Notes: generated from the sequence alone by a model not told the origin. DNA of 64,000 bases from Butyricicoccus_A sp964513445 (GCA_964513445.1 CAZEMM010000001.1:48606-112605); one strand, 5' to 3'. Counted from the first letter of the stretch, positions 26,510 through 35,619 are shown. A program made the numbers and translations.

Positions 26510-27102
26510 AGGTTAAAATCTGCGGCCTAAGCCGTCCGGCGGACATCGACGCGGTCAACCGTTATCAGCCGGATTACATCGGGTTTATCATCAACTTTCC
26601 CAAAAGCCACCGCAGCATCACGCCGGAGCAGGCCAACGCGCTCAAAGCCCGCCTGTCCCCCTCTATTCCGGCGGTCGGCGTGACGGTGAACCGTCCGCTG
26701 GAGGAGGTCGCGCAGCTGCTGCAAGCAGGCACGATGGATATCGCACAGCTGCACGGGCAGGAGGACGACGCGTATATCCGTTCGCTGCGGCAGCGCACCG
26801 GAAAGCCGGTGTGGAAGGCATTTCGCATCCGCGCGGCAGCAGACCTGCAGGCGGCACGGGAAAGTGCGGCCGACCTCATCCTGCTGGATAACGGCTACGG
26901 CACTGGCGAGGCCTTTGACTGGACGCTGATACGGGATATCGGACGTCCGTTCGCATTGGCGGGCGGGCTGCGGCTGGAGACGCTGGAGCAGGCAAGCCGC
27001 ATGCAGCCCGTTTTGATGGATATTTCCAGCGGCGCAGAGACAGACAACGTAAAGGATCCCGTGAAAATACGTGCGCTGATTGAAAAAATAAGGAGCTTAT
27101 AA
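26506..27102 (+). CDS. trpF: phosphoribosylanthranilate isomerase
   Basis: A 198-residue TIM barrel. The general base Cys is in VKICGLS (residue 6) and the acid Asp in LILLDN (about residue 126). LAGGL and VLMDISSGAE near the end bind the phosphate. Its start overlaps the trpC stop (ATGA), indicating translational coupling; trpB begins two bases after its stop. Confidence 0.94.
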   Translation: MKVKICGLSRPADIDAVNRYQPDYIGFIINFPKSHRSITPEQANALKARLSPSIPAVGVTVNRPLEEVAQLLQAGTMDIAQLHGQEDDAYIRSLRQRTGKPVWKAFRIRAAADLQAARESAADLILLDNGYGTGEAFDWTLIRDIGRPFALAGGLRLETLEQASRMQPVLMDISSGAETDNVKDPVKIRALIEKIRSL

Positions 27103-27104
27103 CC

Positions 27105-28289
27105 ATGTCAAAAGGAAGATTTGGCATTCACGGCGGGCAATACATCCCTGAAACGCTGATGAATGCAATCAACGAATTAGAAGAGGCGTACAACCGCTTC
27201 AAGGACGACCCGACGTTTCAGGCAGAGCTTGACGAGCTGCTGAAAAACTACGTCGGACGGCCGTCTATTTTGTATTACGCGAAAAAAATGACCGAGGATC
27301 TGGGCGGCGCGAAGATCTACCTCAAGCGCGAGGATCTCAACCACACCGGCTCACACAAGATCAACAATGCCCTCGCACAGTGTCTGCTCGCGAAAAAGAT
27401 GGGCAAGACGCGCGTCATTGCAGAGACCGGCGCAGGTCAGCACGGCGTCGCCACAGCCACCGCCGCTGCGCTGCTCGGCCTGGAATGCGAGGTCTATATG
27501 GGACGGCTGGACACCGAGCGCCAAGCGCTCAACGTCTACCGCATGAAGCTGCTGGGCACGACCGTACACCCGGTCGACAGCGGCACCGCAACGCTCAAGG
27601 ACGCGGTATCGGAGACGTTCCGCGAATGGGTCAGCCGTATTGATGACACGCATTATGTGCTCGGCTCCGTCATGGGGCCGCACCCGTTCCCGACCATCGT
27701 CCGCGACTTTCAGTCGGTGATCTCCAAAGAAATCCGCGCGGAGATACTGGAGCGCGAGGGACGCCTGCCGGACGCGGTCATCGCCTGTGTCGGCGGCGGC
27801 TCCAACGCCATGGGCGCGTTTTATCATTTCATCGACGACAAGGATGTCCAGCTGATCGGCTGCGAGGCTGCCGGACGCGGCGTCGATACGTTTGAAACAG
27901 CCGCAACGCTGTCTACCGGACGCCTTGGCATTTTCCACGGCATGAAATCCTATTTCTGCCAGGACGAATATGGCCAGATTGCGCCGGTCTATTCCATTTC
28001 CGCTGGTTTGGATTATCCCGGCATCGGTCCGGAACACGCGATGCTGCATGATTCCGGTCGCGCGACGTATGTGCCGGTCACGGATGAAGAGGCCGTCGAG
28101 GCATTCGAATATCTCTCGCGCACGGAGGGTATTATCCCTGCCATTGAATCGGCGCATGCCATTTCGTATGCATGCAAGCTCGCGCCGACCATGTCCGGCG
28201 ATCAGATCATCGTCGTCAACGTCTCCGGGCGCGGCGACAAGGACGTCGCTGCCATCGCGCGTTACAGAGGGGAGGATATTCATGATTAA
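27105..28289 (+). CDS. trpB: tryptophan synthase beta chain
   Basis: A 394-residue PLP enzyme joining indole and serine. The PLP Lys is in NHTGSHKINNA, ETGAGQHGVATA follows, and CVGGGSNAMGAF binds the cofactor phosphate. It is a standard TrpB1-type partner of TrpA, which overlaps its end by eight bases. Confidence 0.97.
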   Translation: MSKGRFGIHGGQYIPETLMNAINELEEAYNRFKDDPTFQAELDELLKNYVGRPSILYYAKKMTEDLGGAKIYLKREDLNHTGSHKINNALAQCLLAKKMGKTRVIAETGAGQHGVATATAAALLGLECEVYMGRLDTERQALNVYRMKLLGTTVHPVDSGTATLKDAVSETFREWVSRIDDTHYVLGSVMGPHPFPTIVRDFQSVISKEIRAEILEREGRLPDAVIACVGGGSNAMGAFYHFIDDKDVQLIGCEAAGRGVDTFETAATLSTGRLGIFHGMKSYFCQDEYGQIAPVYSISAGLDYPGIGPEHAMLHDSGRATYVPVTDEEAVEAFEYLSRTEGIIPAIESAHAISYACKLAPTMSGDQIIVVNVSGRGDKDVAAIARYRGEDIHD

Positions 28290-29061
28290 CATTGCAGACG
28301 CATTTCAGCATGGAAAGGCATTTATTCCATTCCTCACCTGCGGCGATCCCGATCTGGAGACGACGGAAAAGCTGATCGTCGCCATGACGGAGGCGGGTGC
28401 CGACCTCATTGAACTGGGTATCCCGTTCTCCGACCCGACCGCTGAGGGGCCAGTCATTCAGGAGGCCAGCCTGCGCGCACTGCGCGGCGGCACAACCACA
28501 GATAAAATCTTTGACATGGTGCGCCGCGTACGCCCGCGCGTTTCTATTCCGATGGTGTTTATGACCTATGCCAACTGCATTTATTCCTATGGCGCGGAAC
28601 GTTTCCTCTGCACGACGGCGGAGCTTGGCGTCAGCGGCATCATCGTACCGGATGTGCCGTTCGAGGAAAAGCAGGAATTCGATCCCCTGTGCAAGCAATA
28701 CGGTCTTGCGCAGATCTCCATGATCGCGCCAACCTCACACGCGCGCATCCGGGCAATCGCGCAGCAGGCAGAGGGCTTCCTCTATTGCGTGTCCTCTCTC
28801 GGTGTCACCGGCACACGCGACAGCATCACCACGGACATCGCGTCGATGGTCAAGCAGGTCAAGCAGGTCAACGATATCCCCTGCGCCGTCGGCTTCGGAA
28901 TCGCAACGCCGGAACAGGCAGAGGCCATGTCGCGCCAGTCGGACGGCGCGATTGTCGGCTCGGCCATCGTCAAGCTGATCGCCAAATATGGTCGCGACAG
29001 CATCAGTCCTGTCGCTGATTACGTCAGAACAATGAAGGAAGGCTGCCGCCGCGCGGGATGA
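28282..29061 (+). CDS. trpA: tryptophan synthase alpha chain
   Basis: A 259-residue TIM barrel cleaving indole-3-glycerol phosphate. FIPFLTCGDPD opens the protein; LIELGIPFSDPTAEGPVIQ holds the catalytic Glu, with Glu where the second acid is often Asp. The ATG at 28282 lies inside the last codons of trpB and follows GGGGAGG. Last gene of the operon, with a terminator 24 bases later. Confidence 0.96.
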   Translation: MINIADAFQHGKAFIPFLTCGDPDLETTEKLIVAMTEAGADLIELGIPFSDPTAEGPVIQEASLRALRGGTTTDKIFDMVRRVRPRVSIPMVFMTYANCIYSYGAERFLCTTAELGVSGIIVPDVPFEEKQEFDPLCKQYGLAQISMIAPTSHARIRAIAQQAEGFLYCVSSLGVTGTRDSITTDIASMVKQVKQVNDIPCAVGFGIATPEQAEAMSRQSDGAIVGSAIVKLIAKYGRDSISPVADYVRTMKEGCRRAG

Positions 29062-29084
29062 GCCTTCCGCAAACGAACGGATAA

Positions 29085-29124
29085 AATGCAGCACGGAGAT
29101 CCTTTCTTCGGTGCTGCATTTTTC
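29085..29124 (+). terminator. rho-independent terminator of the trp operon
   Basis: AATGCAGCAC pairs with GTGCTGCATT, followed by TTTC. Confidence 0.85.
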
Positions 29125-29301
29125 TTCGCCTTATTCGGCATGCCACGGCATCGATGGAATCATTTTCTAAGGCTCAGTTCACGATGCATAAAAAACATCG
29201 ATTGTTCAATCTGATTTTTTGTACATTTTCCCTATTTTGTTGCCTATACGGTTGACGCCATATCTTCGTTCGCAAATTCTTTGCATTTTCTCATTTTTAC
29301 A
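29125..29301. other. intergenic stretch before the decarboxylase promoter
   Basis: AT-rich and without a supported gene or a clear structured element. Together with the terminator and promoter it makes up the 401-base gap between trpA and oadA. Confidence 0.5.
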
Positions 29302-29331
29302 TTGCAAAATAGATCGAAATTGTTGTATAAT
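29302..29331 (+). promoter_or_regulatory. promoter of the decarboxylase operon
   Basis: TTGCAA, 18 bases, TATAAT. The leader would be about 125 bases long. Confidence 0.6.
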
Positions 29332-29462
29332 AGGAGTGTTTGAGAATAGCTATGTCTCGGAAAGAACGCGTTTTTTTTGCACAATCTCGTCTTTCTGTTG
29401 GATTGATTCTCAAGTTCCACTTTTTTGTCATCTTTATAACACTATAAGGGAGTTGATACACT

Positions 29463-30860
29463 GTGCCAAAAAAAATCAACATTACAGAGACCGTCCTTCG
29501 TGATGCAAACCAGTCTCTATGCGCAACACGTATCCCGATTGAAGACTTCGTTGACATATTGGAGACGATGGATCAGGCGGGTTACTACTCTGTAGAGTGC
29601 TGGGGCGGTGCGACATTTGATTCCTGCCTTCGTTATCTGAACGAGGATCCGTGGGAGCGTTTGCGCACCATTCGCAAGCATATGCCGAACACAAAGCTGC
29701 AAATGCTGCTGCGCGGCCAGAATATCCTTGGCTATCGCCACTATTCTGACGAAGCGGTACGCGCATTCGTGCGCAAGAGCGTGGAAAACGGCATTGATAT
29801 CATCCGTATTTTCGACGCGCTCAACGATCTGCGCAACATAGAGGTCGCCGTTGATGAGTGTCTCAAGGCCGGCGCGGAAGCGCAGGGCGTTATGTGCTAC
29901 ACCAAGAGCCCTGTTCACACGCTGGAGAAGTATGTGGAGCAGGCAAAGGAACTGGAGCGCATGGGCTGCCAATCGCTGTGCATCAAGGACATGGCTGCGC
30001 TGTTGTCCCCGAAGGAAGCATACGATCTGGTCAAGGCGCTCAAGGAAAATTGCAGCCTGAAGGTTGTCGTCCATACGCATGACACCACCGGTCTCGGCTC
30101 GATGACGCTGCTCAAGGCGGTCGAAGCGGGTGCGGATGTCATCGACTGCGCGATTTCTCCGTTTGCAAGCGGTACCTCGCAGCCGTGTACGGAATCCATG
30201 AGCTATGCGCTCAAGCAGTTCGGCTATGATACCGGCCTGAAGGAGGACAAGCTGACCGCGATTAAAACGCATTTTGCACCGGTCAAGCAGAAGTTCCTGG
30301 ACAACGGTCAGATTAACCCATACGTTATGGCGACAAATGCGGACGGTCTGGTCTATCAGGTACCGGGCGGCATGCTGTCTAACCTGATCGCAAACCTGAC
30401 CGATATGAAATCCATGGATAAGTTCGACGCAGTTCTCGCAGAAATTCCGAACGTCCGCAAGGATATGGGTTATCCGCCGCTGGTTACCCCGCTGAGCCAG
30501 ATGGTCGGCTCGCAGGCGACGGTAAACGTCATCATGGGCGAGCGTTACAAGAGCTTCCCGAAAGAAATCCTGGCATATCTGCGCGGTGAATACGGTCGCG
30601 CCCCGGGCGAGGTCAATCAGGACATCGTCAAAAAGGCGTTGGGCGACGAAAAGCCGTTGACCGAACGCGTACATGTTCCGGACGAGCTGCCAGAGGCGCG
30701 CGCCAAGGTTGCAGAGCTTCTGGGCTGCAAGCCGGAGGCTGTCTGTGAAGAGGACGTTCTGTCCTATGTTGCTTTCCCGCAGCAGGCGGAAAAGTTCTTT
30801 GAGTATCGCGAAGCACACAAGGGCATCAAGGTAACATATTCGATTCAGAAGGTCGACTAA
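29463..30860 (+). CDS. oadA: Na+-pumping decarboxylase, carboxyltransferase alpha subunit
   Basis: A 465-residue carboxyltransferase that moves CO2 from a 2-oxo acid, most likely oxaloacetate, to biotin. LRDANQSLCATR at the N-terminus, VECWGGATFD, the carbamylated Lys in LCIKDMAALLSP and the metal ligands in VVHTHDTTG are those of OadA and pyruvate carboxylase subunit B. The biotin domain is absent here and is encoded two genes later. The start is GTG at 29463, 10 bases after AAGGGAG. Methylmalonyl-CoA or malonate-type decarboxylases have unrelated alpha subunits, which favours oxaloacetate. Confidence 0.92.
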   Translation: MPKKINITETVLRDANQSLCATRIPIEDFVDILETMDQAGYYSVECWGGATFDSCLRYLNEDPWERLRTIRKHMPNTKLQMLLRGQNILGYRHYSDEAVRAFVRKSVENGIDIIRIFDALNDLRNIEVAVDECLKAGAEAQGVMCYTKSPVHTLEKYVEQAKELERMGCQSLCIKDMAALLSPKEAYDLVKALKENCSLKVVVHTHDTTGLGSMTLLKAVEAGADVIDCAISPFASGTSQPCTESMSYALKQFGYDTGLKEDKLTAIKTHFAPVKQKFLDNGQINPYVMATNADGLVYQVPGGMLSNLIANLTDMKSMDKFDAVLAEIPNVRKDMGYPPLVTPLSQMVGSQATVNVIMGERYKSFPKEILAYLRGEYGRAPGEVNQDIVKKALGDEKPLTERVHVPDELPEARAKVAELLGCKPEAVCEEDVLSYVAFPQQAEKFFEYREAHKGIKVTYSIQKVD

Positions 30861-30872
30861 GGAGGGCTAATA

Positions 30873-31205
30873 ATGAACATTGGCGTAGGCGAAGCTCTGC
30901 TGATCGCGTTGAGCGGCTTTATAACCGTATTCCTCCTCCTGCTGTTCCTCATCATCGTTATCAATATCGTCTCCCGCGTTATCATGGCGATTGAGGGCGC
31001 CAGAAAGCCGGCAGCAGCTCCCGCAGCTGCGGCTCCGGCCGCCGCTCCGGCAAAGGAAGAAGAAAAGCCCTCCAAGCCGTGGGACGGCAAGCTGCAGCTT
31101 ATCGACTGTGATGAGGAAACAGCTGCCTGCATTATGGCGATCATCAGTGATGAGACGGACATTCCGCTGGACGAATTGCAGTTCAGACGCATTCAGGCGC
31201 TTTAA
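30873..31205 (+). CDS. oadG: decarboxylase gamma subunit (OadG-like)
   Basis: A 110-residue protein with one N-terminal membrane helix (about 8-38), an Ala/Pro-rich linker and a short acidic C-terminal part. This is the layout of OadG/MmdD small subunits that hold the alpha subunit to the membrane beta subunit. The start follows AAGGAGG, 12 bases after oadA. The assignment rests on layout and operon position. Confidence 0.82.
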   Translation: MNIGVGEALLIALSGFITVFLLLLFLIIVINIVSRVIMAIEGARKPAAAPAAAAPAAAPAKEEEKPSKPWDGKLQLIDCDEETAACIMAIISDETDIPLDELQFRRIQAL

Positions 31206-31220
31206 TTGGGAGGTACGAAC

Positions 31221-31619
31221 ATGAAATATATTGTAACATTAAATGATAAACAGTACGAAGTTGAAGTTGAAAAGGGCAAGGCTGTCGCAGCCTACATCGG
31301 CGAAGCGCCGGCTCCGGCTCCGGTAGCTACTGCTCCCGCTCCGGCCGCTGCTGCTCCCGCCGCCGCTCCGGCTCCGGCTGCTGCTCCGGCGGCTCCGGCA
31401 GGCGCCGGCGATCCGGTATCCGCCCCGATGCCGGGCACCATTCTCGACGTTCGCTGCCAGCAGGGCCAGACCGTTTCCAGCGGCGATGTCCTGTTCATTC
31501 TTGAAGCAATGAAGATGGAGAACGAGGTCTTTGCCGGCAAGGACGGTACCGTTACTTCTGTATGCGTATCCAAGGGCGCTACGGTCGATACCGGCAGTGT
31601 TCTGTGCACCATCTCTTAA
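31221..31619 (+). CDS. biotin carboxyl carrier protein of the decarboxylase
   Basis: A 132-residue protein: a short N-terminal segment, an Ala/Pro linker (about 30-65) and a C-terminal biotinyl domain with the modification site EAMKMEN and an APMPGTILDV entry strand. It carries CO2 between the carboxyltransferase and the membrane decarboxylase. The ATG at 31221 follows GGGAGG. Equivalent to MmdC/GcdC or to the C-terminal domain of one-piece OadA proteins. Confidence 0.93.
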   Translation: MKYIVTLNDKQYEVEVEKGKAVAAYIGEAPAPAPVATAPAPAAAAPAAAPAPAAAPAAPAGAGDPVSAPMPGTILDVRCQQGQTVSSGDVLFILEAMKMENEVFAGKDGTVTSVCVSKGATVDTGSVLCTIS

Positions 31620-31635
31620 CGGGGAGGATTGCACA

Positions 31636-32790
31636 ATGGATATTTTTACCAAAACGCTTGCCGGTATTATCGGCGAGTCGGGCTTTGCGGGTTTTATTGA
31701 CAACCCGAAATGCCTGATTATGATTCTCATTGCATTTGTCCTGCTGTATCTGGGCATTGGAAAGAAATTTGAGCCGTTGCTGCTCGTCACAATCGCATTC
31801 GGCATGCTGCTGGTCAATCTGCCGGGCGCAAACCTGATGGAGGACGGCCATCTGATCAACTTATTCTATAAGGGCGTTGAATGGGACATCTATCCGCCGC
31901 TGATTTTCCTTGGCGTCGGCGCAATGACCGATTTCGGCCCGCTGATTGCCCGTCCATCCTCGCTGATTTTGGGTGCAGCCGCACAGTTCGGTATTTTTAC
32001 CGCATTCCTCGGCGCATTGCTGATCTTCGGCTTTCCGGTTGAGGTTGCCGCTTCGATCGGCATTATCGGCGGCGCGGACGGCCCGACCGCGATCATGGTT
32101 ACCTCACAGCTTGCTCCGGAATATCTGGGTGCGATTGCCATCGCAGCGTATTCCTACATGGCGCTCATTCCGATGATCCAGCCTCCGATTATGCGCCTGC
32201 TGACACGCAAGGAGGACCGCAAGATCAAGATGGAGCAGCTGCGCGACGTCTCCACAACAGAGAAGATCATTTTCCCGATCTCAGTTGCAACCGTCGTTAT
32301 CCTGCTGCTGCCGGATACCGCTCCTCTGATCGGTATGCTGATGCTCGGAAACCTGTTCCGTGTCTGCGGCGTCACAGACCGTCTGTCTGACACCGCACAG
32401 AATGCACTGATGAACATCGTCACCATCATTCTCGGCCTGTCGGTCGGCGCAACAGCCAATGCGGACAGCTTCCTGAGCTTTGACACGATTGCGATCATTG
32501 CTATGGGCCTGGTTGCATTTGCACTGTCCACGGTTGGCGGCGTCGTATTTGGCGACATTATGTGCTGGGTGACCAAGGGCAAGGTCAACCCGCTCATCGG
32601 CTCTGCCGGCGTATCCGCCGTACCGATGGCGGCACGTGTCGCACAGGTTGAAGGCCAGAAGGAAAACCCGTCCAACTTCCTGCTCATGCATGCCATGGGT
32701 CCGAATGTTGCCGGTGTTATTGGCTCCGCCGCTGCGGCCGGCTTCTTCCTCAAGCTCGTCCCGATGCTTCAGAGCGGCCTGCTCGGTTAA
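31636..32790 (+). CDS. oadB: Na+-translocating decarboxylase beta subunit
   Basis: A 384-residue polytopic membrane protein that decarboxylates carboxybiotin and drives Na+ export. IIGGADGPTAI near residue 140 carries the conserved Asp of the ion site, and SVGATANADSFL and GSAGVSAVPMAARVAQ are further family motifs. The ATG at 31636 follows GGGGAGG. With the three preceding genes it makes a complete primary Na+ pump; the Na+ gradient could power carriers such as the AGCS symporter at 1097-2614. Confidence 0.95.
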   Translation: MDIFTKTLAGIIGESGFAGFIDNPKCLIMILIAFVLLYLGIGKKFEPLLLVTIAFGMLLVNLPGANLMEDGHLINLFYKGVEWDIYPPLIFLGVGAMTDFGPLIARPSSLILGAAAQFGIFTAFLGALLIFGFPVEVAASIGIIGGADGPTAIMVTSQLAPEYLGAIAIAAYSYMALIPMIQPPIMRLLTRKEDRKIKMEQLRDVSTTEKIIFPISVATVVILLLPDTAPLIGMLMLGNLFRVCGVTDRLSDTAQNALMNIVTIILGLSVGATANADSFLSFDTIAIIAMGLVAFALSTVGGVVFGDIMCWVTKGKVNPLIGSAGVSAVPMAARVAQVEGQKENPSNFLLMHAMGPNVAGVIGSAAAAGFFLKLVPMLQSGLLG

Positions 32791-32796
32791 TATTTT

Positions 32797-32834
32797 ATCC
32801 CCTTCCCTGCTGCGTGCGGCGGAAGGGGATTTTT
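32797..32834 (+). terminator. rho-independent terminator of the decarboxylase operon
   Basis: ATCCCCTTCC pairs with GGAAGGGGAT, followed by TTTTT. Confidence 0.9.
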
Positions 32835-32838
32835 CTGT

Positions 32839-32867
32839 TTGTAATCCGGCGCAAAATCCCGTATAAT
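32839..32867 (+). promoter_or_regulatory. promoter of the alcohol dehydrogenase gene
   Basis: TTGTAA, 17 bases, TATAAT. It begins 5 bases after the previous terminator. Confidence 0.75.
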
Positions 32868-32898
32868 AAAAGACATCATATGAAAAGGAGGAAACACT

Positions 32899-34068
32899 AT
32901 GCATTTTACCTTCAACACCCCGACAAAGCTGCTGTTCGGCAGCGGCATGCTGGACAAGCTGGGACGCCAAAAGCTTCCGGGCAAAAAGGCGCTGGTCCTC
33001 ATCTCCTGCGGCAAATCAACGCGGGCAAACGGCTATCTCGACCGCACGCTGGAGCAGTTGACGAGCGCGGGCATCCAGACCGCCGTATTTGACAAAATCA
33101 TGGAAAACCCCATCCGCGCGGTCATCATGGAAGGCGCAGCCTTCGCAAAGGAAAACGGCTGTGATTTCATCGTCGCGCTGGGCGGCGGCGCTGTACTGGA
33201 TTCCTCCATTGCAATTTCCGCCATGGCCACCAACGACGGCGACGTATGGGATCACGTATACGGCGGCACAGGCGGCTGTCAAAAGCTGAAGAATCCCGGA
33301 CTGCCCGTCGTCACGATTTGTACGACCTCCGGCACCGGTTCTGAGATCAACTGCTGGGGTATCATCTCCAACCCGGACACCCACGAAAAAATCAGCTTCG
33401 GTCACCCGATGCTCGCACCGGTGCTTGCCATCGTTGATCCAACGCTGATGCTCTCTGTCCCGCCGAAATACACGGCATTTCAGGGCTTCGACGCGCTGTT
33501 CCACAACACGGAGGTGTACATCAGCCGCAGCAGCAACATCATGAGCGAAACGCTGGCGTTATCTGCCGTCGAGAACATCGCGGCGTATCTGACGCGTGCT
33601 GTGCAAAATGGCAGCGATCTGGAGGCGCGCGAGCATGTCGCCTTTGGCAGCACGGTTGCGGGCATGACCATGCAGCTGACCAGCCTGACCGCCAAGCACG
33701 CGATGGAGCATTCCATGAGCGCGTTTCATCCCAATCTTCCGCACGGCGCGGGTCTGATTCTGATCGCCAAGGCTTTTTATGAATTCTTTATTGAGCGCCA
33801 CGCCTGTGATGAGAAATTCATCCGGCTGGCCAAGGCCATGGGGATCGCGGACGCAGACAAGCCGGAGGACTTTATCACCGCGCTCGTCCAGCTGGAGCAG
33901 GCGTGCGGCGTCGCGGATCTCAAGATGAGCGACTACGGATTCTCACCGGAAGAGTCAATGACGCTTGCCGTCGGCGCACGCGCGATGCAGGGCGCGATGT
34001 TCCGCGCCAATCCTTGCGAGATGACCGACGAGGAATGCGCCGCCATCTTTGACAAGGCCTATCGTTAA
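32899..34068 (+). CDS. iron-containing alcohol dehydrogenase
   Basis: A 389-residue group III dehydrogenase, resembling the butanol dehydrogenase branch (N-terminus FTFNTPTKLLFGSG). The NAD(P) loop is ALGGGAVLDSS. Metal ligands are the Asp in GFDALFHN and the His residues in HSMSAFHPNLPHGAG. The alcohol or aldehyde used cannot be read from the sequence. The start follows AAAAGGAGG, and the gene is monocistronic between its own promoter and terminator. Confidence 0.92.
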   Translation: MHFTFNTPTKLLFGSGMLDKLGRQKLPGKKALVLISCGKSTRANGYLDRTLEQLTSAGIQTAVFDKIMENPIRAVIMEGAAFAKENGCDFIVALGGGAVLDSSIAISAMATNDGDVWDHVYGGTGGCQKLKNPGLPVVTICTTSGTGSEINCWGIISNPDTHEKISFGHPMLAPVLAIVDPTLMLSVPPKYTAFQGFDALFHNTEVYISRSSNIMSETLALSAVENIAAYLTRAVQNGSDLEAREHVAFGSTVAGMTMQLTSLTAKHAMEHSMSAFHPNLPHGAGLILIAKAFYEFFIERHACDEKFIRLAKAMGIADADKPEDFITALVQLEQACGVADLKMSDYGFSPEESMTLAVGARAMQGAMFRANPCEMTDEECAAIFDKAYR

Positions 34069-34074
34069 TACACA

Positions 34075-34133
34075 AAAAGAGGCTGTCGCCTGAACGAATC
34101 AAATTTCGTGGAGCGGCAGCCTCTTTTATTTTC
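34075..34133. terminator. bidirectional terminator after the dehydrogenase
   Basis: AAAAGAGGCTG pairs with CAGCCTCTTTT, with T-rich sequence outside the stem on both strands. It serves the convergent dehydrogenase and alkyltransferase-like genes. Confidence 0.85.
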
Positions 34134-34205
34134 CGCAGCAAATACAGATGGATGGAGACAGCGCGTCGGCACGCAGCCGGGTCTGTTATTTTCCATGCAG
34201 CATGA

Positions 34206-34685
34206 TTATTCCAGTTCAAAAATCGCGGTTTCATAATCCTTTACATAATATCTAATGTTTTTTCTGCCCTTCTGCATGATGGTGTGTCCCTCAGCCTCCA
34301 GCTTTTCTTTTTGTGCTTGCATTCCACCGGGATATTTTGCATTCAATTCCCCATGTGCTTTTAATGTTCGCCAATAGGGTGTTTCATCCTCTGCACGCTG
34401 GTAGCTCGCCCACGCTGCAATGGATACAAAGATTCCCGCAGTGATCGGGTCGGTGAAATCCGCATGATTGCTTTTTGCAAGATACGCTCTAATCTCTCCA
34501 ACCGTAATCACCTTCCCATACGGGATGGTTTTCATAATCTCATCATAGGAAATAGGCGGTGCAAAATACATTCTCTCCCCGCCATATTTCTTGATTGACG
34601 CTTCATCCGTGATGATTTGCACCTTCGGCATATCCGTCTTTTTGTGCAGCATTGCATTAAAATCTTTCTTCTCTTCGTTCGCCAT
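34206..34685 (-). CDS. alkyltransferase-like (ATL/MGMT-fold) protein
   Basis: A 159-residue protein with the DNA-binding fold of O6-alkylguanine transferases (IPYGKVITVGEIRAYL at about 60-75; ITAGIFVSIAAWAS). Where active enzymes have PCHR, the sequence reads TPYWRTL, with Trp in place of the acceptor Cys, followed by QKEKLEAEG. This is the hallmark of ATL proteins, which bind alkylated guanine and hand it to nucleotide excision repair. The ATG at 34685 follows GGGAGG. uvrA and uvrB lie about 16 kb away in this window. Confidence 0.82.
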   Translation of the reverse strand: MANEEKKDFNAMLHKKTDMPKVQIITDEASIKKYGGERMYFAPPISYDEIMKTIPYGKVITVGEIRAYLAKSNHADFTDPITAGIFVSIAAWASYQRAEDETPYWRTLKAHGELNAKYPGGMQAQKEKLEAEGHTIMQKGRKNIRYYVKDYETAIFELE

Positions 34686-34754
34686 ATTGCCACCTCCCAG
34701 CTTCATTATAGGAAATAAGAATCCCCTTTGCAATGAGACGGTTTTGATTTTTTC

Positions 34755-34782
34755 AAAATAATTTTACCGAATGACATGTCAA
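34755..34782 (-). promoter_or_regulatory. possible promoter of the ATL gene
   Basis: Minus strand TTGACA, 16 bases, TATTTT. The -35 is part of the palindrome TGACATGTCA. Confidence 0.5.
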
Positions 34783-34832
34783 ATTCATTGTATTTTACCG
34801 CACAACAGCATGATTCCATAAAATAGAGCGGT

Positions 34833-34862
34833 AAAAACCGGCGCCGCAGACGCGGCGCCGGT
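34833..34862 (-). terminator. rho-independent terminator of hpf
   Basis: An 11-bp GC-rich stem (ACCGGCGCCGC/GCGGCGCCGGT) with a 4-base loop, followed by TTTTACCGC on the minus strand. Confidence 0.92.
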
Positions 34863-34901
34863 ATGATTGTATCTCTATATGGATGCTTATAGGATAAGCA
34901 A

Positions 34902-35435
34902 TCAGTTGCTCTCGATCAGGCCATATCCGCCGGCTGCTCTCTTATAGATAACAGCGGGAGCATCGTCTTCCTCCGCATTCTTGAAGAAGAAAAACTGGTG
35001 ACCCAGCAGATTCATCTGCAGGATCGCTTCTTCTACCGACATTGGAACAACATCAAAACGCTTGCGGCGAATAACATCGTACTTGTCCTCGACATATTCC
35101 GCCATGCTCGCTTCATTTGCTGCGGCCTTATCAAATGCGCCCTCGCGCAGCTTCTTCTCCAGCCGTGTCTTGTTCTTGCGGATCTGCTTCTCGATGCTCT
35201 GGATCATGCCATCAACGGAGGCAAACATGTCAGTCGTGGTTTCCTCCGCACGGAATACAATTCCGCTGTGGCGAACCGTGACCTCTGCAGTCTGTCTGCC
35301 CTTCAGCTCACTGAAAGTAATCGTTGCAGATGTATCCTTCTGGAAATAGCGATCCAATTTGGTCACTTTCTTGGTTGCGTAATCGCGAAGCTCGTCGCTA
35401 ATCTGCATTTTTCTTTCAACGATGGTGATCTTCAT
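34902..35435 (-). CDS. hpf: long-form ribosome hibernation promoting factor
   Basis: A 177-residue protein with an N-terminal ribosome-binding domain (MKITIVERKMQISDEL; about 1-100) and a C-terminal dimerisation domain (about 120-177, KRFDVVPMSVEEAILQMNLL). Long HPF dimerises 70S ribosomes into inactive 100S particles during starvation. The start follows AAGGAG. It has its own promoter and terminator. Confidence 0.95.
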   Translation of the reverse strand: MKITIVERKMQISDELRDYATKKVTKLDRYFQKDTSATITFSELKGRQTAEVTVRHSGIVFRAEETTTDMFASVDGMIQSIEKQIRKNKTRLEKKLREGAFDKAAANEASMAEYVEDKYDVIRRKRFDVVPMSVEEAILQMNLLGHQFFFFKNAEEDDAPAVIYKRAAGGYGLIESN

Positions 35436-35553
35436 AACATCAGCTCCTTATGGTAAATTGCGCTATTCAATTGTACGGAGCGCATACGGGGCTGCCCGAT
35501 GATTCATCTGTCCGTTACAAATGTGAATCAACTGCTCCTACTTTACTACAATC

Positions 35554-35582
35554 AGTATACCACATATTAAAAAACCTGTCTC
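35554..35582 (-). promoter_or_regulatory. promoter of hpf overlapping the upstream terminator
   Basis: Minus strand GAGACA, 17 bases, TATACT with TGG extension. The -35 lies within the 3' arm of the terminator stem of the preceding gene. Confidence 0.55.
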
Positions 35583-35619
35583 ATGGCAAATTTCGCCAAA
35601 TTCGCCTTTGAGACAGGTT
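35567..35619 (-). terminator. rho-independent terminator of the fumarase-alpha gene
   Basis: AACCTGTCTCA pairs with TGAGACAGGTT (35619-35609 with 35583-35573), followed by TTTTTTAATA. Confidence 0.88.
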
